This document shows positions 34,172 through 42,833 of a stretch of DNA of 64,000 nucleotides, piece after piece; the stretch's first letter is position 1; every line of letters begins with the position of its first letter. The stretch spans positions 39,395-103,394 of the forward strand of contig JAKLHY010000021.1 in assembly GCA_022709905.1 (NCBI GenBank), in the 5' to 3' direction. The position numbers and the translations under genes are program-made. This DNA comes from Verrucomicrobiota bacterium. Its GTDB lineage: Bacteria > Verrucomicrobiota > Verrucomicrobiia > Limisphaerales > UBA1319. A model generated the notes under the pieces. That model was not told the DNA's origin and did not search any database. It saw only the letters and a list, made by a program, of their open reading frames with translations.

Positions 34172-35740
34172 TCAGGTTGGCATGGCGAACTTCAGGATTT
34201 CCTCCTGGGTGGTTTGGCGGGGATCCAGTTCCGCTGAGAGTCTTCCCTGTCGCAGGACCATTATGCGGTCGCTCAGGGCCAGGATTTCCGGCAGTTCGGA
34301 TGAGACCAGGATCACGGCCAGTCCGGATCGCGCGAGTTGGCGAATCCAGGGATAGAGTTCGCTCTTGGTCCCGATATCGATGCCGCGAGTGGGCTCGTCC
34401 AGGATCAGCACTTTTGGCTCACCGAGAAGGGCTTTGGCCAACACGATTTTCTGCTGGTTCCCTCCGCTCAGATGCTCGACCTTTTGGTTGCGGTCGCGGG
34501 CTTTGATTCGATAGGCCCGGATTTGTTCGTCAGCCAGCCGATTTTCCTGATTCGTCAGGATGAACGGTCCCCAGCAATAACGCTTGAGATTTGCCAGGGT
34601 CAGGTTGTGTTTCACCGACATCGGCAGCACCAATCCCTGTCCGCGCCGGTCTTCGGTGACCATGGCGATTCCAAGGGCCATCCCCTCGCGCGGCGATCGG
34701 ATCTTCACCGGTTGGCCATTGATGAAGACGCTGCCCCTGTCTGCCGGGCAGAGCCCGTAAAGAGCGGAAACCAATTCGGTGCGCCCGGCGCCCATCAAGC
34801 CGGCCAGGCCGAGAATCTCTCCGGGGTGGACGTCAAAGCTGATGTCCGTGTAGGCGCCTTGCCGGGTGAGTTCCCGGGCTGAGAGGGCGGCTGCCGGCTT
34901 GGGCGACGGAGGAGAAGGCTTGTTATCGGGTCTGACTCCGAGAACCGGGCGGGCGCCCGCGAGGTTCAATTCGCGGCCGGCCATCAGGTCAATGAGTTTT
35001 TCCGGGTTAAGTTCCGAAATGTTTCGGGTGGCGATATGCCGGCCGTCACGCAGCACCGTCACCGTATCGGCAATCCGGAATATCTCGTCCAGTTTATGGG
35101 ACACGTAAAGAATGGCCGTGCCTTGTTGTTTCAAATCGGCGATGATCCGAAACAAGGCGGAGACCTCGGGCTCGGACAGGGCGGAGGTGGGTTCGTCCAT
35201 GATCACCAAGCCGGCCTGGACCGACAAGGCCTTGGCGATTTCCACACCCTGCATTTGCGCCACGCTGAGATCTCCCATTCTGGCCAGGGGAGACACCGGG
35301 ATGTTGAGGAGTTGGAGCAGGCGGCGGGCCTCGGTCATCATTCGGGCCCGGTCAATCCAGCCCAGGATGCCGCGCTGCGGTTCGCGTCCCATGAACAAAT
35401 TCTCCGTCACCGTCAGCGCGGGGAAGACCTGAAGCTCCTGATGGATCATGGCAATGCCCAGGGTGAGGGCGTGGTGCGGATTGCGGATGACCACTGTCTG
35501 GCCGCGAAGACGTATGACGCCCTGGTCCGGTTGTTCCTCGCCCGTCAACAGCCGCATCAGGGTGGATTTCCCGGCGCCGTTTTCGCCCAGGACGGCGTGG
35601 ACCCTGCCTTGGGCGACCGCCAATCGAACCCCCTGAAGGGCTTGAACGCCGGGAAAGGACTTGGCCAGGCCTTCCGCCTGCAAAAGCCAATCCTCCGATC
35701 GTGATGGGATGGGGGCATCCAACATGCGATTTTCGATCAT
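34172..35740 (-). CDS. Sugar ABC transporter double ATPase (RbsA-like)
   Basis: A 522-residue protein with two ABC domains, typical of CUT2 importers. The first half has GENGAGKSTLMRLLTGEEQPD and VAQMQGVEIAKALSVQAGL, a degenerate signature where LSGGQ is expected, then VIMDEPTSAL. The second half has GLMGAGRTELVSALYGL and LSGGNQQKIVLAKALLGEPKVLILDEPTRGID. Energises uptake through the neighbouring permease, probably of a pentose or related sugar. The start at 35740 (MIENRML...) was kept, although MLDAPI five codons later is also possible. Confidence 0.92.
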   Translation of the reverse strand: MIENRMLDAPIPSRSEDWLLQAEGLAKSFPGVQALQGVRLAVAQGRVHAVLGENGAGKSTLMRLLTGEEQPDQGVIRLRGQTVVIRNPHHALTLGIAMIHQELQVFPALTVTENLFMGREPQRGILGWIDRARMMTEARRLLQLLNIPVSPLARMGDLSVAQMQGVEIAKALSVQAGLVIMDEPTSALSEPEVSALFRIIADLKQQGTAILYVSHKLDEIFRIADTVTVLRDGRHIATRNISELNPEKLIDLMAGRELNLAGARPVLGVRPDNKPSPPSPKPAAALSARELTRQGAYTDISFDVHPGEILGLAGLMGAGRTELVSALYGLCPADRGSVFINGQPVKIRSPREGMALGIAMVTEDRRGQGLVLPMSVKHNLTLANLKRYCWGPFILTNQENRLADEQIRAYRIKARDRNQKVEHLSGGNQQKIVLAKALLGEPKVLILDEPTRGIDIGTKSELYPWIRQLARSGLAVILVSSELPEILALSDRIMVLRQGRLSAELDPRQTTQEEILKFAMPT

Positions 35741-35781
35741 CCAACTGCGGTTTGAGCCGCGTGTAAAGCCTTTGTGCGGAT

Positions 35782-35821
35782 CGCAGTGATCTGCGGGAAA
35801 AACCCGAAGTTATTTTTGACC
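35782..35821. repeat. Paired hairpins with copy 2 of the short repeat
   Basis: Upstream of the sugar ATPase gene, CGCAG-TGAT-CTGCG (35782-35795) is followed immediately by CGGG-AAAAA-CCCG (35794-35806). The repeat copy AAAACCCGAAGTTATTTTTG overlaps its right side. The function is unknown; it could be a small regulatory site of the divergent region or an intergenic repeat. The rest of 35741-36001 shows nothing recognisable. Confidence 0.35.
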
Positions 35822-36001
35822 AGATCCTAAGTCGTTTGATTTGCGGTTCAGCGGAGGCTTTTCTCTGTTGTCATCTCTGAAGTGAAATGATAAGGCTTCC
35901 GTCATGCCGCAGAAGATCCAAACGCACCCCACCCGGCCCGGAGGCTTACTGCTGGCTGATCGGTTTTCAGGTTTGTCCGAGAGGGTATTTTGCCTGGCAT
36001 T

Positions 36002-37873
36002 CTACTCGTGGGTCCAGAGGCGTCCATAATTCGAGGGGACTTCGATCCAAGTTTCGGCGTACGCCTGAATTCCGATGAGGTTCAGCGAGGGATCCGTTGA
36101 GCCGTGCAATTCCTCGCGATAATTGCCGGAAATGGGAAACCAGAAAGGAACCCACTTGGACGTGTCAGTAAAGTTCAGAGCCGCGAGGGTGTAATGGTTC
36201 GTGTGGGGATAATAGCGGGCGAAGAGCAGGATGCCGTGGTTTGAGTAACGGTCGGGGGCCTGGAAGTAGAAATGTTCGCCATCGCGCGCGTGGGGCAGGG
36301 CAGCCCGGAGTTTCAGGAGTTTGCGAACCAGGGTGAGCACGCCTCGTCCCGCGGGATCGTAGAAATACTCCCAGTGGACGATGCGGAGGAAGCCGGTCCG
36401 ACTGGTGCCGCCTGGGGCGACTTTGCTGGCTTCGCAGAATTCCTGTCCCTGCCAGAACAGAGGGATGCCCTTCGCCATGGCCAAGCCGATCAGATAAGGT
36501 TGCACCTTGAACCAGCGGGAGCGGTCGCCCTGTTCAAACAACGGATTCTTCTGCTCATCGGGATTATAAGTGCCGAACTCGCACAGGAGCCGGCTCTGGT
36601 CGTGGTTTTCGACATATTGCAGCGGGCTCTTGAGGAGGCGGTCGTTGTTCACCGTCCGTTCGATCGGCAGACCGACCGCGCCCAGCTTGAGGCCAAACTC
36701 ATCGATGGCTCCCGGTTCGCCGTGCGCGATGCGTTGGGCGGCCGAGAGGGTGTCATTCTGCCAGGTGCACGTGCTATAGGTCTGTTCGAGGACGGCGTGG
36801 ACCGCCTCGAGTTGTTCGGCGCACTGGATCAGGCGCAGCGGCGAGGGACCATCGTCAAACCGGGCATAGGCGGGATTACCGGCCACGATCTGTTGTTTGA
36901 TCCACTGGTAGGTGAAGTAGACAATGCTTGCGTAGCCGCGAAAGTGCGGTCCGAGTTCCCAGTAGTTGGGGACGCAATCGTAGCGGAAACCGTCAATGTG
37001 GTAGACCTCGAGCCAATGCCGATTGACGGTGTAGAAAAAATCCTCCGCAAATGCCCGGGTCCAGTCCACGCTCGGAGCGAACATATCTTTGGCGAACGAT
37101 CCCATGATGGGGTTGGGCACCGCCGGCAGCCGGCTGTAGAGGTATTCGTAAGCGAAGAGGCTGCTGGTATGGCCGTAGATCGCGTCGGCCAGGACGGCGA
37201 TGCCGCGCTGGTGGGCGGCCTCGACAAACCGCTGGAAGTCATCCCGTTTGCCGAAACGTTCGTCGACTCCGAAGTATCCGATGGGCGTATACCCCCAGTC
37301 GATCGCGTCGGTAATGTTGGTGATCGGCATCAGAGACAGGCCGGTGATCCCCAGATCGCGCAGGTAATCGAGCCGTTCGATCGCCCGGTCGAAGGACCCG
37401 GCAAATTCCATGACGTTGATCTCATAAAGCACAAGGTCATGATGCCGCGGGGTTTTCCATTGCGCTTCGGCGGCGCTCCATGCGTACGGCTGGTATCCGT
37501 GCGTGAATGCCGCGTGTCGCCCGACGCCAAACTGGCGGGCAAAAGGATCGATGATCCAGTCGATTTCTGTCCCGTCCGGTTTGCGGGCGGCGTATCGATA
37601 AACGTAGGAGCCCGGCGCGCCCCAGTGGGCCCCGCTGCCTGGACTTGAGAGATCGAGGGTCGCTTCCCAGTAATCGCCATAGGCCGGATCCAGGCTGTGG
37701 TTTAAAGGCAATCGGTGCGCCGGTTCGGTCTGGATGAATTGATCGTTCTCGTGAATGACCCGCAGCTCGATGGCATAGCCGTCTTGCGGGCTCACGCCAG
37801 GAAATAAGGTCCCGAAGTGAACCTGTGATCCGTTTGCGTGCGGACCGAGTTTATGGATGGGCATGAATTTCAT
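36002..37873 (-). CDS. GH13 (alpha-amylase family) glycosidase or glucan-processing enzyme
   Basis: 623 residues with an N-terminal CBM48/E-set-like domain (HKLGPHANGSQVHFGTLFPG) and a GH13 barrel. The catalytic residues are visible: nucleophile Asp299 in HIDGFRYDCVP, acid/base Glu353 in CAEQLE, and Asp425 in VENHDQSR. Conserved region I is unusual, with ADAIYGH where DxxxNH is normal. The overall layout resembles branching enzyme/glycogen-debranching relatives more than secreted amylases, and no signal peptide is present, so a cytoplasmic glycogen or maltodextrin role is likely. ATG 37873 follows AAGGAG at about 8 bases; the frame opens at 37927. Confidence 0.87.
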   Translation of the reverse strand: MKFMPIHKLGPHANGSQVHFGTLFPGVSPQDGYAIELRVIHENDQFIQTEPAHRLPLNHSLDPAYGDYWEATLDLSSPGSGAHWGAPGSYVYRYAARKPDGTEIDWIIDPFARQFGVGRHAAFTHGYQPYAWSAAEAQWKTPRHHDLVLYEINVMEFAGSFDRAIERLDYLRDLGITGLSLMPITNITDAIDWGYTPIGYFGVDERFGKRDDFQRFVEAAHQRGIAVLADAIYGHTSSLFAYEYLYSRLPAVPNPIMGSFAKDMFAPSVDWTRAFAEDFFYTVNRHWLEVYHIDGFRYDCVPNYWELGPHFRGYASIVYFTYQWIKQQIVAGNPAYARFDDGPSPLRLIQCAEQLEAVHAVLEQTYSTCTWQNDTLSAAQRIAHGEPGAIDEFGLKLGAVGLPIERTVNNDRLLKSPLQYVENHDQSRLLCEFGTYNPDEQKNPLFEQGDRSRWFKVQPYLIGLAMAKGIPLFWQGQEFCEASKVAPGGTSRTGFLRIVHWEYFYDPAGRGVLTLVRKLLKLRAALPHARDGEHFYFQAPDRYSNHGILLFARYYPHTNHYTLAALNFTDTSKWVPFWFPISGNYREELHGSTDPSLNLIGIQAYAETWIEVPSNYGRLWTHE

Positions 37874-37948
37874 GGTTTGTGCTCCTTGCTTGTCAGAGTA
37901 GAGGATGGGGCGTCTGCGCGACCTCATGCGGCAGACTTCGAAGGGCTT

Positions 37949-38779
37949 CTACGGTTGGATGAGTCTTCTGCGGATCGCCGCCTTTTCGGAGGGGGAGAGG
38001 CGATAGTAGTCATAAAGGGCATTTTCCCAGTCTCCATACATCGGATTCGGGAGCACGATAAAGCGTCGGCCGAATTCCTCGCGCCGGTCATCGGTCAGAC
38101 GGAAGCGCTCCCCCACTGAGACATTTTCGAAGATTTCCGACAGATCATTGAGATTATCCCCGATCAAGAGAACCACGGTATGATTTGCTGATGCCGCGCT
38201 TCTTCTCGGCACCTTGCTCTCATTGGCCTCTTGCAGCAGGACATGATCTGGATCCGTCATCGGGAAATTCCGCAAGGCCAGATTCCTGATCGTGGCCGCC
38301 AGCTCGTTGGTTTTGCGGTTAGACACGTAAAAGACTTCCACGCCGTTTGAAGCGGCATAGCACAGGAACTCCCGGGCGCCGGGGAGCGCATCGGCGCTGG
38401 CCTTGTCCGACCATGCTTTCCACATTTCCGGCGAAAAAACCTCGCCATTTGCCAGCTGATTCTGAACCGGGGTATTGTCCAGGACTGTTTCGTCAATATC
38501 GAGAATGACCGCCAGACGATCCTGACCATTCGCATGTTGTGCGATCGCCATGGCGAGTCGATCTCGAGCTGCATTGTAGGCTTGGTAATAAAGCGCGCGC
38601 GCTTCCGCCGCGTATTTGTACCACAGTAAAGCATAGGTCAGCTCTGATCCCGGCTTATTTGCGGTGTCGCCTGGCGCTGAAGCTGGCCGGTGGACGGTCG
38701 AGCAGGATACGACTATCATGGCGGCACAGGCGGCTCCGAGCCATCGGACGCGATGTGTGAGATAAATCATAATTTTCAT
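37949..38779 (-). CDS. HAD-type acid phosphatase lipoprotein (class C / e(P4)-like)
   Basis: A 276-residue exported phosphatase. Its lipobox is MIVVSCS. The HAD motifs are ILDIDETVLDN (nucleophile and acid Asp), YVSNRKTNE (motif II Ser/Asn region) and LLIGDNLNDLSEIF (motif IV, DxxND). This fits the family of nonspecific, nucleotide-dephosphorylating outer-membrane lipoproteins typified by Haemophilus e(P4). It starts seven bases after the unknown 823-residue gene on the same strand and is probably cotranscribed with it. Confidence 0.9.
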   Translation of the reverse strand: MKIMIYLTHRVRWLGAACAAMIVVSCSTVHRPASAPGDTANKPGSELTYALLWYKYAAEARALYYQAYNAARDRLAMAIAQHANGQDRLAVILDIDETVLDNTPVQNQLANGEVFSPEMWKAWSDKASADALPGAREFLCYAASNGVEVFYVSNRKTNELAATIRNLALRNFPMTDPDHVLLQEANESKVPRRSAASANHTVVLLIGDNLNDLSEIFENVSVGERFRLTDDRREEFGRRFIVLPNPMYGDWENALYDYYRLSPSEKAAIRRRLIQP

Positions 38780-38786
38780 CTTTCAT

Positions 38787-41258
38787 CTACTTGGTTTCTT
38801 TTTTCAACGAAGGTTCGAACTCAACCTGGATTCCTGGAGTGATCAGGTAATCGGACGCGGAACCCTCGATTGTGGCGAGAGGGAACTCGAGAACGATAGC
38901 CTCCCCTGCGTTGGTCACATTCAAATACACCTTGAGAGCGTCTCCCAGCCGGAGCACATTCCTGAGGTTTGCGCCGCCACTCAGGATTCTAACATTAGCT
39001 GCATTGGTGTCCAGGCTGTGCAGTCCTTGGCCAACAAACAGAACTGAGACATCGCGACCCAGGGGGGCGCCTTGATCGTCCCGCTTGAGGGTAATGGTTT
39101 TAGGGGCGGCCTCAAGCAGGCGAGGACGGGGAGGGTCCACGCGAAGGGGGATGGCGGGGCTGAAGAGACAGGGTGCTTTGGCGGGAGCCTTAAGAGGGAA
39201 CTGGAACGCGACTGCCGGCGGATGGAGATTGGTCAGGCTAGCCTTGAGTAGGAGATGGCTTGGCGAGGCTGAGATGATTGGTACGGTGGTGTTGCCGAAG
39301 ACTGAGAAGACGGGGCCTGTCAATAAATCGAGATTTTGCCCGGAAAACGTCAACTCAAATGGTAAAGAGCACGGTCCATCGGATCTCGCCCTGAAGTGGA
39401 GTTCTCGGGGGTAGACGCTGTCGACCTGGACCTCCTCTTGGGGCGGCGGCCGACACAACCGCCCGGGTGGAAGCCCGATCGTATCAACGGTGCCAATGAT
39501 TTCGCGCTCACAGAATCGGATGCGTTCGCGGAGAGGATCCCTCAGGATTTTGGGTGCGCAGGAGTTCGTGACGCCTTTCAGGGCCTGTTCGAGGGCATGG
39601 GCTGCCTTGATCCGTTCCCGTTCAGAGAAACCTGGGCCGAACCAGTCTTTTGGCCGATGCCAATCCCGGAAAGAAAAGAACGGCTGCTTTAGCGGAATCC
39701 AGCGCGATATTTGTCGAAAGCACAAATAAGGTTCGTGAAGCCTGAAAGCAGGGGAGACATCATTGGTGTTCAGGACGACGCGGGGTTCAAGTTCACCCTC
39801 GCTTGCGGTAAGAATTAACAGGGCCGGAAATGCCTGCCGATCCAGGATGTCCGCCGGTCCGCTGCGTCTGTCCGCGGGATTTTCGAGGGCTCGCGGCCGC
39901 GGACCAATCTGGAAACCGAACGATCCGTCCTGTCCGCAAAAGGCGTTGACGGTGGCCAAAGGCGAGCGGGTGGCAATGTCGTACTGGCGTGACTTGGCAA
40001 ATTTCTCGAACGCCGCCGCCTGTGCTTTGGCTCCTGCATAGGTCAGGGCGGCCGCCAGGGAAAGGGCAAACTCATTCTGCTGCCGGTAGCTGGAGGCCAG
40101 GTCGAAAGTCTCGGATTCAATCATCGGTGAAAGGACCATGACGGCAACGGGTTTGGTTTTACGTTTCTCCAGGAAGGCCCGGGGGATGTTTTCCAAGGTT
40201 CGCTGAACGGGCGTTGCGTTGGCCAGATTGGCGGCTTCTTGGGGATCAATGCCGATGGTTTTGAGCGCGGCGACATCGGTCATGACATAACCATGGTCTA
40301 TTCCGATCGCCGCGCGCAGATTGGCAGGCCATCGGGGATCATTCAGGACATTGACGACCACAGGACGACGGGCATCACTGAATTCCAGGTCGACTGTCAC
40401 CGACACCTCGCCCGCCCAATTCCTTCGGGTCCTCCAGCCAGGATTGATGCTGACCGTTACCGCGCCGAAATAGAGTTCCGGATTCAAAAAGTTGGTATAC
40501 AAGGAAGAATCGCCCAAAGCCCGAAAAAAGCTCTCGACAGCGTTGTCTCCGGCTGCCGTAAGCAAGGCCGCGCGGTCCGAGATCCCGAGGCCCGAGGGCA
40601 TGCTGTTCAAGAGCCCCAGGAAGGCTTGCATGGGGTGCAGCCGCCCGTAATTCGTATCTGTCAGGAGTGAATGCAACGTCGTGGGTGCAGCTGGAAGGTT
40701 CCCGGTGTTAAACGAGGCCGCCACCGGAAAGGTTGGTGGCTGGTTTGACGGATAGATTTGTTCCGCATAGGCGCGCAAGGCTTCCGCAACCGCCAGATTA
40801 CTGGCTCCAGGGGTCTTGTTCGTTGCCGCCGAAGCCAGCGCGGCCTGCAGCCGCGCCTCAGCCGCTTGCTTAAGCGTCTGTTGTGACAATTGATAGGCTG
40901 CCTGTTGTTGGAGGTAGTTCTGGCTTGCGGCCATGTAGGCTCCGGCGACTATCGGGTCCGCCTCTGCCTGTCCCTGGAGCAACAGGGATTGAAAGCTCTG
41001 CTGGAAGGATGCCGCCCGTCCCTGCGTATTGGTCTTGGCGCTGTTGAAATAGAAACTGGCTCCATTGGTCAGTCGAAATGCAAACTCGTTGGAACGCGCG
41101 TAGGTTAAGATGGGCGCGCTAATACTGATTGTCCCAAACTCATCAATGTGCCTTTGAGCTCTGTCAAGGGCGAGGGAAATCCGCCTGTCAAGACTCGATG
41201 CGGCCATTCCGCCCGCCGCGGCGAATAATAATAAGAACCAGAGGATGTGGGGTTTCAT
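38787..41258 (-). CDS. Large exported protein of unknown function
   Basis: 823 residues, not recognised as a known family. A signal peptide is clear (MKPHILWFLLLFAAAGGMAA). An N-terminal region rich in Ala/Gln (ADPIVAGAYMAASQNYLQQQ, then AAYQLSQQTLKQAAEARLQA) suggests coiled coil. The middle section is polar and has paired cysteines. The last ~200 residues hold repeated beta motifs (LTFSGQNLDLLTGPVFSVFG and VLFVGQGLHSLDTNAANVRI) reminiscent of IPT/TIG-like Ig folds. The frame opens at 41414, but the signal peptide fixes the ATG at 41258. It sits upstream of the acid phosphatase, and they may work together at the cell surface; this is an inference. Confidence 0.72.
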   Translation of the reverse strand: MKPHILWFLLLFAAAGGMAASSLDRRISLALDRAQRHIDEFGTISISAPILTYARSNEFAFRLTNGASFYFNSAKTNTQGRAASFQQSFQSLLLQGQAEADPIVAGAYMAASQNYLQQQAAYQLSQQTLKQAAEARLQAALASAATNKTPGASNLAVAEALRAYAEQIYPSNQPPTFPVAASFNTGNLPAAPTTLHSLLTDTNYGRLHPMQAFLGLLNSMPSGLGISDRAALLTAAGDNAVESFFRALGDSSLYTNFLNPELYFGAVTVSINPGWRTRRNWAGEVSVTVDLEFSDARRPVVVNVLNDPRWPANLRAAIGIDHGYVMTDVAALKTIGIDPQEAANLANATPVQRTLENIPRAFLEKRKTKPVAVMVLSPMIESETFDLASSYRQQNEFALSLAAALTYAGAKAQAAAFEKFAKSRQYDIATRSPLATVNAFCGQDGSFGFQIGPRPRALENPADRRSGPADILDRQAFPALLILTASEGELEPRVVLNTNDVSPAFRLHEPYLCFRQISRWIPLKQPFFSFRDWHRPKDWFGPGFSERERIKAAHALEQALKGVTNSCAPKILRDPLRERIRFCEREIIGTVDTIGLPPGRLCRPPPQEEVQVDSVYPRELHFRARSDGPCSLPFELTFSGQNLDLLTGPVFSVFGNTTVPIISASPSHLLLKASLTNLHPPAVAFQFPLKAPAKAPCLFSPAIPLRVDPPRPRLLEAAPKTITLKRDDQGAPLGRDVSVLFVGQGLHSLDTNAANVRILSGGANLRNVLRLGDALKVYLNVTNAGEAIVLEFPLATIEGSASDYLITPGIQVEFEPSLKKETK

Positions 41259-41509
41259 AACAGCAAGAAACAGAATTGTGAAATCTAAAGTGTGCGAGGT
41301 CTCTTCCCACCTTGGAACGAGCGTGAGCTTCGGCGGATTGAACGCCTTCACGCACATGTAAGAATACCCGTTTGTATCCGAACACCAATATATTCCACCC
41401 CTTCTCCGAGTCAAAGAGCTTTGCCGCTAACAGGTCCGTGCAAAAAAGAAAGCGGTCAGGGGAGAGAGGGGGGGGCAGATCAAGCCCCTGATGACGGAGG
41501 AGGGCGGCG

Positions 41510-42757
41510 TTACTCGTGGGCTTTCCCCGCCGCCTCAGCCTGGAGCCGTTGTCTTTCGGCGATTTTGGCAAAGGGAAAGTAAATCAACATGGCAATCCCG
41601 ATGGAAATGCCGCCCCAGGCTGCCGCTTTCCAGTCTCCACCCGAGACCAGATAATGTCCAATGATGGGTGGCGTGGTCCAGGGCACATTGACAAAGGGTT
41701 TCTCGATCACGTTCCACTGCATCAGAAGAAAACTGCCGGTCGTGAGGATCAACGCGTTGAGGACATAGGGAACCATGAAGACGGGGTTCAGGACGATGGG
41801 AAAGCCGAAGAAGATCGGTTCGTTGATCTGAAAAATCTGAGTGGGCAACGAGATCCGGCTCACTTTGCGGAAGCCCGGCTCGCGCGAGTTCCACATCACC
41901 AGGGCGAGGGCGATCGTGGCCCCCGTTCCGCCGACGTTGACGAAGGCGGTGAAGAATCCGTAAGCCGTGATATAGGGCAGGGGCTGGCCCTGGGTGGTCG
42001 CTTCCACGTTCGCGGCCAGGTATTGAAGAAAGATGGGGGCAACAATGGCATCCATGGCGTTGTCCCCGTTAATACCGACGGACCACAGCAGCGTGACCAG
42101 AAAGGCATACACCAGTATGCCCGGCAAGGTGTTCAAAGCAAAAACCAGGGGCTTGAAAGCGGTTTGAACGATCGCGTTGATGTCCACGCCCAGCACGAAC
42201 CGAATCAGCCAGAAGATCAATACCAGGTAGACCATCGGGATCAGAGAGAGAAAGGACTCGTACACGATCGGCGGCACATTGTCGGGCAGGCGGATGACGA
42301 CGTTATTATCGGTGAAGAATTTCTGAACGCGGACTGAAATCACGGCGATCAGGATTGCGGAAAACAGGCCTTTGGAGCCCAGGCCGTCCATCGAAAGGGT
42401 CTGGTCGTTCAATTGGATTTGGATCAGCAGAAAGATCAGTGTGGCCATGGAGGCGCTCACGATGGGTTCCTGTTTGAACCGGGTTCCCAAGTCGTACCCG
42501 ATCGCGAAACAGACGAAGACCGCCAGCAAACCGAACGTCGCCGTCACGGGGACTTGCAGCAGTTGGAGGTGGGGGGCGATGAACGTCTCCCAGCCATTGA
42601 TGGGGAGGTAAGACACGATCATGAACAGGCCCCCGATGATGGTCAGGGGGACCACTGAGACCATGCCGGCGCGGATGGCCGACAGGTAGGTGTTCTCGCT
42701 GAGCGCAGTCAGAACCGGCACAACCTGTTTGTTCAAGAACTCGTTTCCCGGGGCCAT
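41510..42757 (-). CDS. PTS sugar transporter EIIC (cellobiose/lactose type)
   Basis: A 415-residue membrane permease with nine to ten hydrophobic helices. It begins NEFLNKQVVPVLTALSENTY, then LSAIRAGMVSVVPLTIIGGLF, as in CelB/LacE-type EIIC proteins. Further markers are LLWSVGINGDNAMDAIVAPIF, FFTAFVNVGGTGATIALAL and FQINEPIFFGFPIVLNPVFM. Normally such proteins import a disaccharide phosphorylated by EIIA and EIIB, neither of which is encoded nearby. ATG 42757 is preceded by AAGGAG five bases away; a frame start at 42775 exists. It is divergent from the serine protease gene. Confidence 0.9.
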   Translation of the reverse strand: MAPGNEFLNKQVVPVLTALSENTYLSAIRAGMVSVVPLTIIGGLFMIVSYLPINGWETFIAPHLQLLQVPVTATFGLLAVFVCFAIGYDLGTRFKQEPIVSASMATLIFLLIQIQLNDQTLSMDGLGSKGLFSAILIAVISVRVQKFFTDNNVVIRLPDNVPPIVYESFLSLIPMVYLVLIFWLIRFVLGVDINAIVQTAFKPLVFALNTLPGILVYAFLVTLLWSVGINGDNAMDAIVAPIFLQYLAANVEATTQGQPLPYITAYGFFTAFVNVGGTGATIALALVMWNSREPGFRKVSRISLPTQIFQINEPIFFGFPIVLNPVFMVPYVLNALILTTGSFLLMQWNVIEKPFVNVPWTTPPIIGHYLVSGGDWKAAAWGGISIGIAMLIYFPFAKIAERQRLQAEAAGKAHE

Positions 42758-42833
42758 GGGACTCCTTCCGCGCATTCAATACCAATCCAGTCTTCGGCTT
42801 GTCAAGGTCGGGGGCTGCCAGTAAGTTGAGCGC

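Noticed and set aside
36272..37648. 458-codon plus-strand frame inside the GH13 gene
   Set aside because: Antisense shadow of a gene with clear catalytic motifs; its sequence has no family signature.
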